DNA of 64,000 nt from Eleusine coracana subsp. coracana (GCA_032690845.1 CM064425.1:36296240-36360239); one strand, 5' to 3'; shown: positions 34,651-45,778, numbered from the stretch's first letter. Program-made: numbers and translations. Notes: a model not told the origin generated them from the letters alone.

Positions 34651-35597
34651 ATACCTGTCCACGCGAGTTTAGAGACGGCTAAAACAGTTATGTCACTAAA
34701 TCACTTATAGTGACACGTTTCTACAAACGCGTCACTGCTATTTGGCTGAAGGGTACTTATAGTGACACATTTTTAAAAAGTCATCTATAGCATTAGATTT
34801 AGCGACGTGTACGTATCAAAAACCCATCTCTAAAGCTTAAAGTAATACGAACGGGGTTCTAGGCTAGAGACGAAGTTTTAAATCACCGTCACCACTATTT
34901 CAAGCATTTGGGACGGGGTACTAGGTTAGAGACGGGGATTTGAATCCCCATCACTACTGTTTTAATTATTAGGGACGAGGTTTTAAATTAGAGATGAGTT
35001 TTGAATCCCGTCACTAGTACTATGAATTGGAAAAGTAGCGCGCTAGTAAATCATTTCCTTTGTTTCCAACTGAGCAGGGTTCCAACCCCCACCGATGCAG
35101 AAACCATTTTTTTTCTTTCTTTCAGTTTTTGCTATATAATCCTAAATCGTAGCCTCCACCCTCTCTGGCTCTCCCTTCTTCCTCAGATGCCGTGGCCACC
35201 ATCTCTTCTCCCTTCTCCCCGGCGGTCCCCTATCCCCCGACGCCCTCCTCTCTCGGCGCTGGCGGTCTCCTCTTCCCCGGTGGTGTCCTCTCCCTCGGCG
35301 TCCTCCTCTCCCCTTGGCAGAGCTGCCGCTTCCTCATCCTCCTCCAACTCCTCTGCGCCGGCGGTAGCCTTCTCATCCGATGCGAACGAGTTGCAGGTGA
35401 CGAGTGGAGCTAGATCAGGCAGGGCGGATGGGGTAGAGGAGGATGAGGAAGCTGGCGGCACCCTCCTCTCCCATGGCGGCACGACGGCCTCGGGCTTGCC
35501 TGATCTGGCAGGTGGCGGATCCGGGGGCGGCGACCTCGGACTCACCGAATCTGGCAGCCTCCTCTCCCCCGGTACCCTTCTCTCTCTTGGTGGCAAC

Positions 35598-36237
35598 TGA
35601 TGAGGACATCAACGACATACGAATAACGACGACGGAAGATGGCGCGCCAAACCAAGCTGTCACGCCTCCACCTCTCGTCGTCGCGCCTCCTCGAGTTACG
35701 GATCCATCTTCTAACGAGACGACGACGTACAAGGGCCCAATCACTAGAGCTCGAGCCTAGGTATTGAAGACGGTTTTGATGCTAAGGAACGACGGCCCAG
35801 GATGATGTCGCCCGAAGGCCCACGTGGCCCAAGTCGCACGACTCCCTCTCCACCGCGCGCCTCTCCACTTCAGCCGGCCCTAGATGCCTCGTCCTCGCCC
35901 TATATAGTCAAGGGCTGCGCCCCTTGTAATCTTTGAGTTTTGTTTTAAGTTTAGCTTAGCTATACATCCGTCTCTCGACGTGAATTCAGAACTCCACCTT
36001 CGTGCAATACATCAGATTGCTCGCCTCTAATTCTTGCTCGTTCTTCGATGGCGCGTAAGAATTGATCCTCGTGATCAGGTTGATCTTGTTTACCGCAAGG
36101 TTAATATCCTCCGGAAGTTGGTTCAGCGATTGCATTGGTACTTCGGCTTGCTCGTCGTAGTCGGATCGTGAGGGTCAACATCCACCAAATCGAAGTTATC
36201 TCCACTCGTCGAAAGATCGGGCACTCTACACCTATCA
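35598..36237 (+). repeat. 5' LTR of the full-length gypsy element
   Basis: It begins TGATGAGGACATC and ends CACCTATCA. A TATA-like tatatag lies at about 35911. Its first 160 bp are a copy of the coding end of pol. Confidence 0.9.
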
Positions 36238-36239
36238 AG

Positions 36240-36249
36240 TGGTATCAGA
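36240..36249 (+). promoter_or_regulatory. primer-binding site, initiator tRNA-Met type (3' bases altered)
   Basis: TGGTATCAGA follows the LTR after two bases and then reads TT instead of GC. The truncated relative at 54563-54574 keeps the full TGGTATCAGAGC. The change may weaken priming in this copy. Confidence 0.75.
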
Positions 36250-36754
36250 TTCCAGTGTTTCTCATTGAGTTTTATCCAAGTCCACATAAAAAGAAAACTA
36301 CAACAAAAAAAGTTTACCCCAATACGGTTTTGAGCCTTGCACTTTCGTTCAATAATTTGCGTTGTTGAGTTTTTGTGCTTTCGCTTTTGATCGTTGCTGG
36401 TACACTGTGTTTCATCGTTTTCTTCCTATCATCGTCGTATCCTTCCGCCATGCCGCGTGTTTTCACCACCACAGTTTGCTTTCCGCCGCATCTGTTTACC
36501 CCGTCTCGCTTGCCAAATTTTCCCACTGCACCGTGAGTCCGGGTCAATCACTGCCTCGACGATCGAGTCCTACTCGGTTACGCCGTGACCCGCTCGCCTC
36601 GCCCTGTGTTTAGTTCTGTTCGGTTTCGTGTGTCCCGCTCGCCTCGCTGATCGAGTCCTACTCGGTTACGTCGTGACCCGCTCGCCTCGCCCTGTGTTTG
36701 TTTCTGCTCGGTTTCGTTTGTTCCTACTCTTTTTATTACCGTTATACCCCTGCC

Positions 36755-36895
36755 TAAAAAAAAAGGTTCTTGTGCTTAATTGCTTATTTGAGGTCTCATT
36801 GTTTATATTTTCAGCAAAAAGTATTAAAAAAAAGAGAAAAAAAAGAAAAAAAAAGAGAAAAAAAAAAGAAAAAAAAGAGAAAAAAAAAGAGCGGC
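36755..36895 (+). repeat. A-rich purine tract in the gypsy leader
   Basis: Runs of A broken by single G (36822-36894) follow an A9 run near 36758. It is simple sequence in the untranslated leader before gag. Confidence 0.85.
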
Positions 36896-37264
36896 CGAGC
36901 AATACAGGCGACGCGTTCTTGCTGCACTTTGTTTTGATACTTTTTCCTTCCTCTTGCACTTGTACCGGTAGCAATCTTTTCGCGTTTAGCACCATTATTC
37001 AGCTTTGCAGTTATTGTTTGAATTGTGCTAACCCTTAGATTGAGTGCAGCCTCCTAGCCCCACAAATTTTCTACTACGAGCAGGTTTTTGTTTCACCACG
37101 CAATCGTTCCACCAATCTTCCACCGGTTTTACCTGTGGTTGCAGTTCACGCTTGCGTGCTTGGTAAGGACGGGTAAGAATTTCATAACAGCTTTTTGATT
37201 GAGCTTTTCATCCACCACTCACCTCTCGTTGTAGGATCCCGCTTTTTGTATTGCTTGTGTTTTT

Positions 37265-40200
37265 ATGGCAGAAAACAGCTCGAAGTCGGAGGAGCTCACC
37301 CTCCAGGATGTCCAGGCACAGGTAGATGGTCTACAAAACGACATGAAGACGATGCACGAGAGACTTGACTCTACGGTCACTTCGTCGAATGAGCGTTTTG
37401 ATCAACTGGACCTTACTGATACGGCTGCCCGCACCACGCTCGCGACGATCATGACTCGTCTTGAGGCCATGTCGACGCAGCTTGGGACCATGACGACGCA
37501 GCTCACGGAGTTGCAACATGCACGTGACTACGGCGCCGACACCGAGCAGGACGAGGACAATCGCCGTGGTCGTGCTCGTCGGGTACGTGTTCCTATTAAT
37601 GATTCTTTTACCAAAATAAAATTTCGTATTCCCACTTTTAATGGCAAATATGATCCGGGTGCTTATCTTGATTGGGAATTAGAGGTTGAACAAAAATTTG
37701 CATGCCATGATATTCCTGCTAATTTACAAGTTAAGGCTGCTATTAGTGAATTTACTGAATTTGCTTTACTTTGGTGGCGTGAGTATAGACAAAAATATCC
37801 TGATAATATTCCAGCCACTTGGACGGCATTAAAAGCTGCTATGCGTCATCGTTTTGTGCCATCATATTATGCTAGAGATTTGCTTAATCAAATGCAGCGT
37901 TTTCAACAAGGTTCACTTTCCGTAGAGGATTATTATCAAGCTTTACAAAAGGGTATGATTCGCTGTGGTTTAGTTGAACTGGATGATGCTGCTATGGCTC
38001 GCTTTAGGGGTGGGTTAAATCGTGAAATTCAGAATATTCTTGATTATAAGCATTATGATGATATGACCACCTTATTTGAATATGCTTATAAAGCTGAACG
38101 TGAAGTGCAGGATCGACAATCTTCATCAAGACCTAACATTTTTGTAGGGTCCAAGACGCCTTCAGCTCCACGGTCGACACCTCCTTCCACGTCGCGCGAC
38201 CACTCCTCGACCACGTCCAAGTCGAGTGCTCCATCCACGGCCAAATCTGCCTCGTTCGTGCCGTCCTCCTCGTCGTCTGGACGAGCTCGTGATATTCAGT
38301 GTCACCGTTGCCGAGGATTTGGTCATGTGATACGCGATTGTCCAAATAAACGAACTATGCTGATTCTTGACGACGGTGGGTATTCTTCTGCTAGTGATTC
38401 TGAGGATATTCAGCAGACTATGCTTGCCACTAATCATGCAGATAATACGGAGCTTCATGTCGACTCTAGTGCCGCCGACAGGTATGCCACTCTTGTTGTG
38501 CAGCGTGTTCTTAGTACACAGGTCGTTCAGGATGAAAAGCATCAGCGCCACAACATTTTTCATATCAAAGGCGTTGTGCAAGAACTAGCGGTCCGTATAA
38601 TCATCGATGGTGGCAGTTGCAACAATTTGGCTAGTACGACCTTGGTGGAGCAGTTGTCATTGCCAACAAGGAAGCATCCACATCCTTATCATGTTCAATG
38701 GCTTAATGATGGCGGCAAAATAAAGGTAACGCGCTCGGTACGTGTTCCTTTCTCTCTTGGCGCCTATTCTGATTTTGTAGATTGTGATGTTGTTCCAATG
38801 GAAGCATGCTCTTTGTTGCTTGGCCGTCCTTGGCAATATGATGTTGATAGTGTTCATCATGGTCGCTCCAATTATTATTCCTTCATGTTCAAGGGTCAGA
38901 AAATTGTTATTCATCCTATGACACCTGAACAAGTTCTTAAAGATGATATTGCTCGAGCGACAAAAGCTGCAAAATTGGTTACATCGCCTCCTGTTGCACC
39001 TGTTCAACATGAGATCAAATTGAATAACCCTATCTTGCTTGCTACACGTGCTAATTTTGATGAATTACATGATGCTAATCTGCTTTGCTATGCGCTAGTT
39101 TGCTCTCGTATGCTTGTTTCACTAGATGAGGCGCCTATGTTGCATATTCCTCCTGCTGTTGCTAACCTTTTGCAGGTCTATAAAGATGTTTTTCCCACTG
39201 AATTGCCGCCGGGTCTTCCTCCTATTCGTGGCATAGAACATCAGATTGATTTAATTCCAGGCGCACAGCTTCCTAATCGTGCCCCGTACCGCTCAAATCC
39301 TGAGGAGACGAAAGAAATTCAGCGTCAAGTGCAGGCACTGCTTGATAAAGGTTACATTCGTGAGTCTCTCAGCCCTTGTTCGGTTCCTGTTTTGCTTGTT
39401 CCTAAGAAAGATGGTTCTTGGCGTACGTGTGTAGATTGTCGTGCAATTAACAATATTACAATTCGTTATCGATATCCTATACCACGCCTTGATGATATGC
39501 TTGATGAACTTAGTGGTGCCACAATTTTCTCTAAGGTTGATTTTCGTAGTGGTTACCATCAAATAAGAATGAAATTAGGAGATGAATGGAAAACGGCTTT
39601 TAAAACTAAATTTGGCTTGTATGAATGGTTGGTTATGCCGTTTGGATTGTCTAATGCTCCTAGCACTTTTATGCGCTTAATGAATGAAGTTCTTCGGCCT
39701 TTCATTGGAATATTTGTTGTTGTCTATTTTGATGATATCCTTATATACAGCAAATCCATGAATGAGCATTTAGATCATTTGCGTGCTGTTTTTGATGCTT
39801 TGCGTGCTGCTCACTTGTTTGGGAACATGGAAAAATGCACTTTTTGCACGCAACGTGTTTCGTTTCTTGGATATGTTGTTACTCCACAGGGCATTGAGGT
39901 CGATAGCAGCAAGGTGGACGCCATTCAGAGTTGGCCCCAACCGACGACGGTCACACAGGTTCGCAGTTTTCTTGGTCTTGCAGGCTTCTATCGTCGTTTG
40001 GTGCGGGATTTCAGTTCTATTGCTGCACCATTACATGAGCTGACCAAGAAGGGTGCGCCATTTGAGTGGGACGCACCACAAGACGACGCATTCAACACTT
40101 TAAAGGAACGGTTAACTCATGCTCCTCTCTTACAATTGCCTAATTTTGATAAAGTGTTTGAATTGGAATGTGATGCTAGTGGAATTGGTTTGGGTGCTGT

Positions 40201-41958
40201 TTTGTTGCAAGATCATAAACCCATTGCTTATTTTAGTGAGAAGTTAAGTGGTGCTGCTCTTAAATATTCCACTTATGATAAAGAACTTTATGCTTTAGTA
40301 AGAACTTTGCAAACATGGCAGCATTATTTATGGCCTCACGAATTTATTATTCATTCTGATCATGAGGCTTTGAAACATATTAGAACCCAAACTAATCTGA
40401 ATCGTCGACATGTTAAATGGGTTGAATTTATTGAATCTTTTCCATACATCATTAAACATAAAAACGGGAAGGAAAATGTGATTGCCGATGCTTTGTCTCG
40501 TCGTTATATGATGCTGTCCCAATTAGACTTTAAAATCTTTGGTTTGCAAGCTTTGAAAGATCAATATGTGAATGATGCTGATTTTCATGATATTATGATG
40601 CATTGTAAGGATGGTAAACCTTAGGGCAAATTTCATATGCAGGATGGGTTCCTGTTTCGTGCTAACAAGCTGTGTATTCCAGCTAGCTCGGTTCGTCTTT
40701 TGTTGTTACAGGAGGCGCATGGAGGTGGTCTTATGGGTCACTTCGGAGTTTTCAAGACACATGAGGTGTTGGCCGACCATTTCTTTTGGCCACGGATGCG
40801 CCGTGATGTTGAGCGCCTTGTTGCACGCTGTACTACATGTCAAAAAGCTAAATCTCGTTTGGGTAATCATGGTTTGTATATGCCCTTGCCTGTTCCCTCT
40901 TCTCCTTGGCTTGATATTTCGATGGATTTTGTTTTGGGATTGCCTCGCACTAAGAAGGGGAGGGACAATATTTTTGTGGTTGTTGATCGTTTCTCTAAAA
41001 TGGCTCACTTTATACCTTGTCATAAAACTGATGATGCCTCAAATGTTGCTGAATTGTTCTTTAGAGAGATTGTTAGATTGCATGGAATTCCTAAAACAAT
41101 TGTCTCTGATCGTGATGCTAAGTTTCTTAGTCATTTTTGGCGTTCTCTTTGAAATAAATTAGGAACTAAGCTGCTATTTAGTACTACTTGTCATCCTCAA
41201 ACTGATGGGCAAACTGAGGTAGTAAATAGAACTTTGTCTGCTATGCTTAGAGCTATTTTAGATAAAAATTTGAGACGCTGGGAAGATTCTTTACCTCATG
41301 TTGAATTTGCTTATAATCGTGCTACACATTCTGCCACTAAGATGTGTCCTTTTGAGGTTGTTTATGGCTATGTTCCTAAGGCGCCTATTGATTTGTTTGC
41401 TATTGATGCTGAGGATGAACCACATCTTGATGCTCTTGCTCATATTGATCACATGAAACAATTGCATGAAGAAACACAACACAACATTGCCATTGCTAAA
41501 AAAAGTATCAAGTTGCTGGTAGTAATGGTAGAAAACATATTTCTTTTGAACCTGGTGATTTGGTTTGGTTGCACTTGCGTAAAGATAGATTTCCTACTTT
41601 GCGTCGTTCTAAACTGATGCCTCGTGCTGCTGGTCCTTTTAAAGTGCTAACCAAGATTAACGATAATGCTTATGTTCTTGACTTGCCCATGGAGTTTGGT
41701 GTTTCCACTAGTTTTAATGTTGCATATTTGAAACCATACTTGGGTGAGGATGATGAGTTGCCGTCGAGGACGACTTCACTTCAAGAAGGGGAGGATGATG
41801 AGGACATCAACGACATACGAATAACGACGACGGAAGATGGCGCGCCAAACCAAGCTGTCACGCCTCCACCTCTCGTCGTTGCGCCTCCTCGAGTTACAGA
41901 TCCATCTTCTAACGAGACGACGACGTACAAGGGCCCAATCACTAGAGCTCGAGCTTAG
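37265..41958 (+). pseudogene. gag-pol polyprotein of the full-length gypsy element (2 stops, 1 frameshift)
   Basis: The first open part (37265-40624, 1119 residues) has a gag capsid-like region (about residues 110-290), a CCHC knuckle CHRCRGFGHVIRDC near 346, retropepsin active site IIDGGSCNN near 446, reverse transcriptase with VYFDDIL near 821, and RNase H starting ELECDASGIGLG near 962. The frame then meets TAG at 40622-40624 (family residue Trp) and continues in register into integrase. The H-H-C-C finger is at 40720-40860, with catalytic Asp in DISMDF, Asp in VSDRDAKF and Glu in DGQTEV. A second stop, TGA at 41150-41152, again replaces Trp. A one-base deletion in an A7 run near 41500 shifts the frame to 41560-41958, the tail with PYLGEDDELPSRTTS. 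The tail ends inside the 3' LTR. All catalytic motifs are otherwise intact. Confidence 0.9.
41783..41795 (+). promoter_or_regulatory. polypurine tract of the full-length gypsy element
   Basis: AAGAAGGGGAGGA ends exactly at the 3' LTR start (TGATGAGG). It lies inside the pol frame and encodes part of the acidic EGEDDED stretch, so it is both primer and codons. Confidence 0.85.
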
Positions 41959-42435
41959 GAATTGAAGACGGTTTTGATGCTAAGGAACGACGGCCCAGGA
42001 TGATGTCGCCCGAAGGCCCACGTGGCCCAAGTCGCACGACTCCCTCTCCACCGCGCGCCTCTCCACTTCAGCCGGCCCTAGATGCCTCGTCCTCCCCCTA
42101 TATAGTCAAGGGCTGCGCCCCTTATAATCTTTGAGTTTTGTTTTAAGTTTAGCTTAGCTATACATCCGTCTCTCGACGTGAATTCAGAACTCCACCTTCG
42201 TGCAATACATCAGATTGCTCGCCTCTAATTCTTGCTCGTTCTTCGATGGCGCGTAAGAATTGATCCTCGTGATCAGGTTGATCTTGTTTACCGCAAGGTT
42301 AATATCCTCCGGAAGTTGGTTCAGCGATTGCATTGGCGCTTCGGCTTGCTCGTCGTAGTCGGATCGTGAGGGTCAACATCCACCAAATCGAAGTTATCTC
42401 CACTCGCCGAAAGATCGGGCACTCTACACCTATCA
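41796..42435 (+). repeat. 3' LTR of the full-length gypsy element
   Basis: 640 bp, TGATGAGG to CACCTATCA, identical in length to the 5' LTR. The first 163 bp code for the end of pol (RITTTEDGAPNQ ... ITRARA, stop at 41956-41958). Confidence 0.92.
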
Positions 42436-42770
42436 GCAACCTCCTCTCCCTCGGTGCCTTCCTCTACCTAGACGGCCTCCTCTCCCCTAGCGGTGACGGC
42501 GGCCTCAGGCTCGCCGGGTCCAGCGGCCTCCTCTCCCTTGATGCCATTCTCTCTCGGCAATGGAGGCCTCCTAACCTTTTTCTTTTTTTAATTAATCAGA
42601 AAGAGATATAGGGACGGGGATATGTCTGTCCCTAAAAGGTACTAGGGACGGGGATTGTGTGACGTCTCTACTTGTTTAGTTTTAGTAATGGTCAAATCCC
42701 CGTCTCTATAGGCTCAGATTTAGTAGCACAAAAATTGAGACAGACACATTTCACATCACTAAAGGCCTTA

Positions 42771-43062
42771 GGCTGACTTCAACAATGCAATGCAAATGCA
42801 TTTTTGGCTCTCCTGTAGCACTATGCATCTCCAAAACCATATGCAACAAAAGAGGCAAATGGACATGTATTTTGCAATGTGAGGAGAGAGGAAAGCTAAA
42901 AATAAATTACCTCTCTCCTCCATTGCATTTGGTGAGCACTGAACATGCATTTGCCTCTCCACTATAGGAGACAACAACATTTGCCTCTTCAAATGTGCAC
43001 TATACACAAGAGGCAAAGCAACAATTGCCTCTTCAAATTGCAATATATTGTTGGAGTCAGTC
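42771..43062. mobile_element. Tourist-like MITE (PIF/Harbinger type) inside the CACTA-like element
   Basis: The termini GGCTGACTTCAACAATG and, on the other strand, GACTGACTCCAACAATA are inverted repeats. TTA flanks both ends (42768-42770, 43063-43065), the usual Tourist target. 292 bp with no coding. Internal repeats of gaggcaaa/tttgcctc are present. Confidence 0.75.
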
Positions 43063-43100
43063 TTATATACCCATCACTAAAGACCTGTTTTGTGGTAGTG

Positions 43101-44645
43101 TCCTCCTCCACCAACTAGTCCAGACGCTACTGCACCGAGGTTCACCATCGTGGCTAGGATCCGCGATGCTGCACCCTCACCCTTTTTTCGCTAGGAGAGA
43201 GGATGAACTCCCTACTACAGTCAATTAAGGTACTTTTTGTTACACACTAGCTACATGACCACATGTTAGCGGAACATCGAGCAACACTATATACTATACT
43301 GATACCATGTCAGGCCTAAACTAACTATTTTGTTTGTGAAAAAGGCCTAAACTACCTTGACAATCGAGACAACAAAAACCCTGAGAAAGGTTTTGCGGTG
43401 TCCATATTTACCTTCTTATTTTTAGTATACCGTTATGTATTTCTGTTTGGACAAATTTTGTATTGCTCATTACCATTCCTGTTATATACGTCCAATAATG
43501 ATACGATAAAATTGTGTGATCGGCCGGCGCAAGTATTTCTAGTCATAGAAACAGCCCAGGGTGGCATGTTGCACATTTTTGTCTTACACATAACTCTGGT
43601 AGGTTGTACCAATAGCGCAGTGGTATAACTGCTAGTTTTTTTTAGAAACTGGGAATATTATGAGGATTTTACATCAGTGTGCTCACTCTGGTTTGAACGC
43701 TAAAATTTAACAAGGCATGATTTTGTTTATTTCTGAATCTGAGTACTCCAATACTAGTGAAAGGCCCTTCACAGTCAATCTCAAATTAATATTTTGATTT
43801 GATGAATATAATAAATATAGGTTAGCCCTTAATATAATGTTACTGTAAACTTCACTGCAACCATATTGTCTGAGTTGTCATATTCCATGTGACCTTCTAA
43901 TTAAGATCATGTATCGTGTCAGGTCAGCAATTGTTTTTTGACTCATCAGTGCTATATTATTAAGTCAGCTTGATCCATAAATCGAGCTTGGTGCATTGCT
44001 TCAGTCTCAAAACTTTTTATCAGCATGTCAGCCAAAGAGACCATAGAGGTGTCTGTGATCTGCAAAAAGAAGTACTTTAAAAGAGAGATGCCTTTGATCT
44101 TATCTCGTATCCGCTGCCGGCCTCAATGTTACTTCAGGATGTTGTATAGACTTTAAACTCCACTAATTTAACCTAGTGCTAACCCATCATATCATTTTGT
44201 GTTATTACAATTACATCGTATCTGTTCTCCATCTACAGATAATCTCCATTAGCTTGTTTTGGATTCCCTACAAATTCGATTGCTAACCACTGATAGATAT
44301 GTTTGTAGCTTCTTTGTTTAGTATACACTACACTAGAGGCAGTGCGCCCGGAGTTGGGAGATGGATGTTGAAACTTTTTAGCATTGTATCAAAGCAGAGT
44401 TTGATTCAAAAACAGATGGAGCAAAATTATAAGCATTGTATGGAATACAGACTAAATTATTAATTGGCGGCCCAATTTTGTTTGTTTTATTTGAAGATTA
44501 TACAATTTCTCAATTTCAAAAAGTAATTTAAAATAGAACGATTAACGAGAGCAACAGGAGAGGGATATATATCCTGCACCATAGCATGGCTCTCAAACAC
44601 GAATGGACTGGTTAAGCAACTTTATGAGGAGTAGATAGCATGGCA
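43101..44645. other. intergenic DNA upstream of gene 3; partner of the gene 2 segmental duplication
   Basis: 43880-44330 is homologous to 31650-32450 before gene 2. The remainder has no gene, RNA or defined mobile element. Confidence 0.5.
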
Positions 44646-44686
44646 GGTCTAGTATCTAGGTCAACTGGCTCGATACATTTTATAGC
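44646..44686 (+). promoter_or_regulatory. promoter block of cysteine-rich gene 3 (W-box and TATA)
   Basis: GGTCTAGTATCTAGGTCAAC (44646-44665) matches the block before gene 1 and again contains GGTCAAC, the inverse of a W-box. A TATA-like ttatagc follows at 44680-44686, 160 bp before the ATG. Similarity across two copies separated by 21 kb argues for function. Confidence 0.55.
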
Positions 44687-44842
44687 TTACAAATACCACA
44701 TAACTCATCGCCACAAAGGCATTAATAGCGTTGCCGATTCTCATTCACAGCATCTTGTTATTTGTGTCCGGCCTGGGCCACTATATCCCTGTGTGGAGGA
44801 AAGGTTGTGCGGACTGCGGACAACAACAGCTCCCTCCATACC

Positions 44843-45265
44843 ATGGCTTCCGCGGCGGCTGCTCTGAACGGAGCCGCTTTAGTCGCCTTGTGTGTCATGC
44901 TGGTCCTTTCTGCGCTGGGACAGGAGCTGCCCAGGGCGTCTCTGTGCTGCTCAAACTCTTGTGCATCTTACTGTAATTCGTCGTGTAATGCTGCTGCTAA
45001 CCGTTCTTGCGATATCCAGCTGCCCATAGTACAGGACCTGTGCTACAACGGCTGCATCAACAGCTGCACAACCGGCTGTATCATCAAGTGCGGATCTAAT
45101 ACGACGTGCAGCGCATCATGCGGCTGTGATGCGTTGTGCAGGCAATCCTGCAGTCAGCTAAACGGGTCTACTATCGGTTGCAACATGTATAGCCCGACCA
45201 CAATCTACCATTGCTGCTGGCCGACCTGCAACGCCACCTGCTACAACAACTGCATCAAGGGATGA
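44843..45265 (+). CDS. cysteine-rich secreted protein, copy 3 (family not recognised)
   Basis: 140 residues, intronless. The frame is open for 27 codons further upstream, but the ATG at 44843 (ccATGGC) is chosen because the protein then aligns end to end with copies 1 and 2 and begins with the signal peptide (likely cut after SALG). The mature part has 22 cysteines: all 21 of copy 2 plus Cys124 (Trp in the other two). This is the only copy with an even number, so every cysteine could pair. N-glycosylation sites are N45, N53, N86, N107 and N130. The variable segment 63-82 is unlike the other copies. A small copia element (via a DNA transposon) landed about 180 bp after the stop. Function unknown. 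Confidence 0.87.
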   Translation: MASAAAALNGAALVALCVMLVLSALGQELPRASLCCSNSCASYCNSSCNAAANRSCDIQLPIVQDLCYNGCINSCTTGCIIKCGSNTTCSASCGCDALCRQSCSQLNGSTIGCNMYSPTTIYHCCWPTCNATCYNNCIKG

Positions 45266-45444
45266 GTATTAGTGGCGTATGTTACAATGGGACCTTAGAT
45301 TGTTTCTATCTGACATGTCTGCATGTTCCCAGCACTTGTATTGTCACACATGTTTGAGTGAGTTTTAACATGCATTCCCAATTCCTATGACACTGCGTTT
45401 GAATGTAGACATTGAGGCTCAGAATTTGGAATTGGCATTGATAT

Positions 45445-45695
45445 TGTTAGACAGATGTTAGCCTTCTATAATTAGCTAGGCTATTTTCCAATTTACTTGT
45501 AACCGTGCATGGCAAGTTTTCTGGCTGCACGATTCTGTTTTGGATAGTTCTCACGATGGCCTTGCCTCCGAGTCTATCTCAACCGAGTCCTGATTCTATA
45601 ATCGGTTGATATATGGACTGCCGGCTCGCCTATATGTATTAGTCTCCTCGTTGATCAACACATTGAGTAATTCTCCTAATACTATTACACTTTCA
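45445..45695 (+). repeat. 5' LTR of the deleted copia element
   Basis: 251 bp, TGTTAGACAGATG to ACACTTTCA, followed at once by the primer site TGGTATCATGAG. Confidence 0.9.
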
Positions 45696-45778
45696 TGGTA
45701 TCATGAGACGGTTTGCTCCTGCGACCTCTCTTTCGCTTCCGCCAACCCTAGTACGTCGCCGCCGCCGCTGCCGCCGCC

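Larger units (their letters stand above)
35598..42435 (+). mobile_element. full-length Ty3/gypsy retrotransposon (chromovirus/CRM-like), 6838 bp
   Basis: Two 640-bp LTRs (35598-36237, 41796-42435) differ at about nine positions. They are flanked by the perfect target duplication GCAAC (35593-35597, 42436-42440). A primer-binding site for initiator tRNA-Met, a long A-rich leader, gag-pro-RT-RNaseH-integrase and a polypurine tract are all in place. The pol frame runs through the polypurine tract into the 3' LTR, an arrangement I associate with centromeric (CRM) chromoviruses; the lineage call is tentative. About 1.4% LTR divergence implies roughly half a million years at the usual grass rate of 1.3e-8 per site per year. 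Two nonsense codons and one frameshift disable it. Confidence 0.92.
34670..43100. mobile_element. CACTA-like non-autonomous element split by a gypsy insertion (5' end unresolved)
   Basis: Both sides of the gypsy element at 35598-42435 carry the same type of subterminal repeats. On the left are tagagacggggatttgaat, atagtgacac and tcccgtcacta (34670-35030). On the right are agggacggggat, aaatccccgtctct and catcactaaag (42600-43090). The right end reads TTTTGTGGTAGTG at 43100, whose reverse complement starts CACTACCAC. The interior is CT-rich (35150-35597, 42436-42590) without a transposase. A matching CACTA left end was not found, so the left boundary is approximate. Confidence 0.55.

Noticed and set aside
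35001..35600. 199-codon Ser/Pro-rich ORF
   Set aside because: CT-rich interior of a CACTA-like element, ending at a gypsy insertion; no domain or conservation seen.
44762..44842. Upstream in-frame ATG extending gene 3 by 27 codons
   Set aside because: The extension is not shared by genes 1 and 2 and would bury the signal peptide; the ATG at 44843 aligns with the others.
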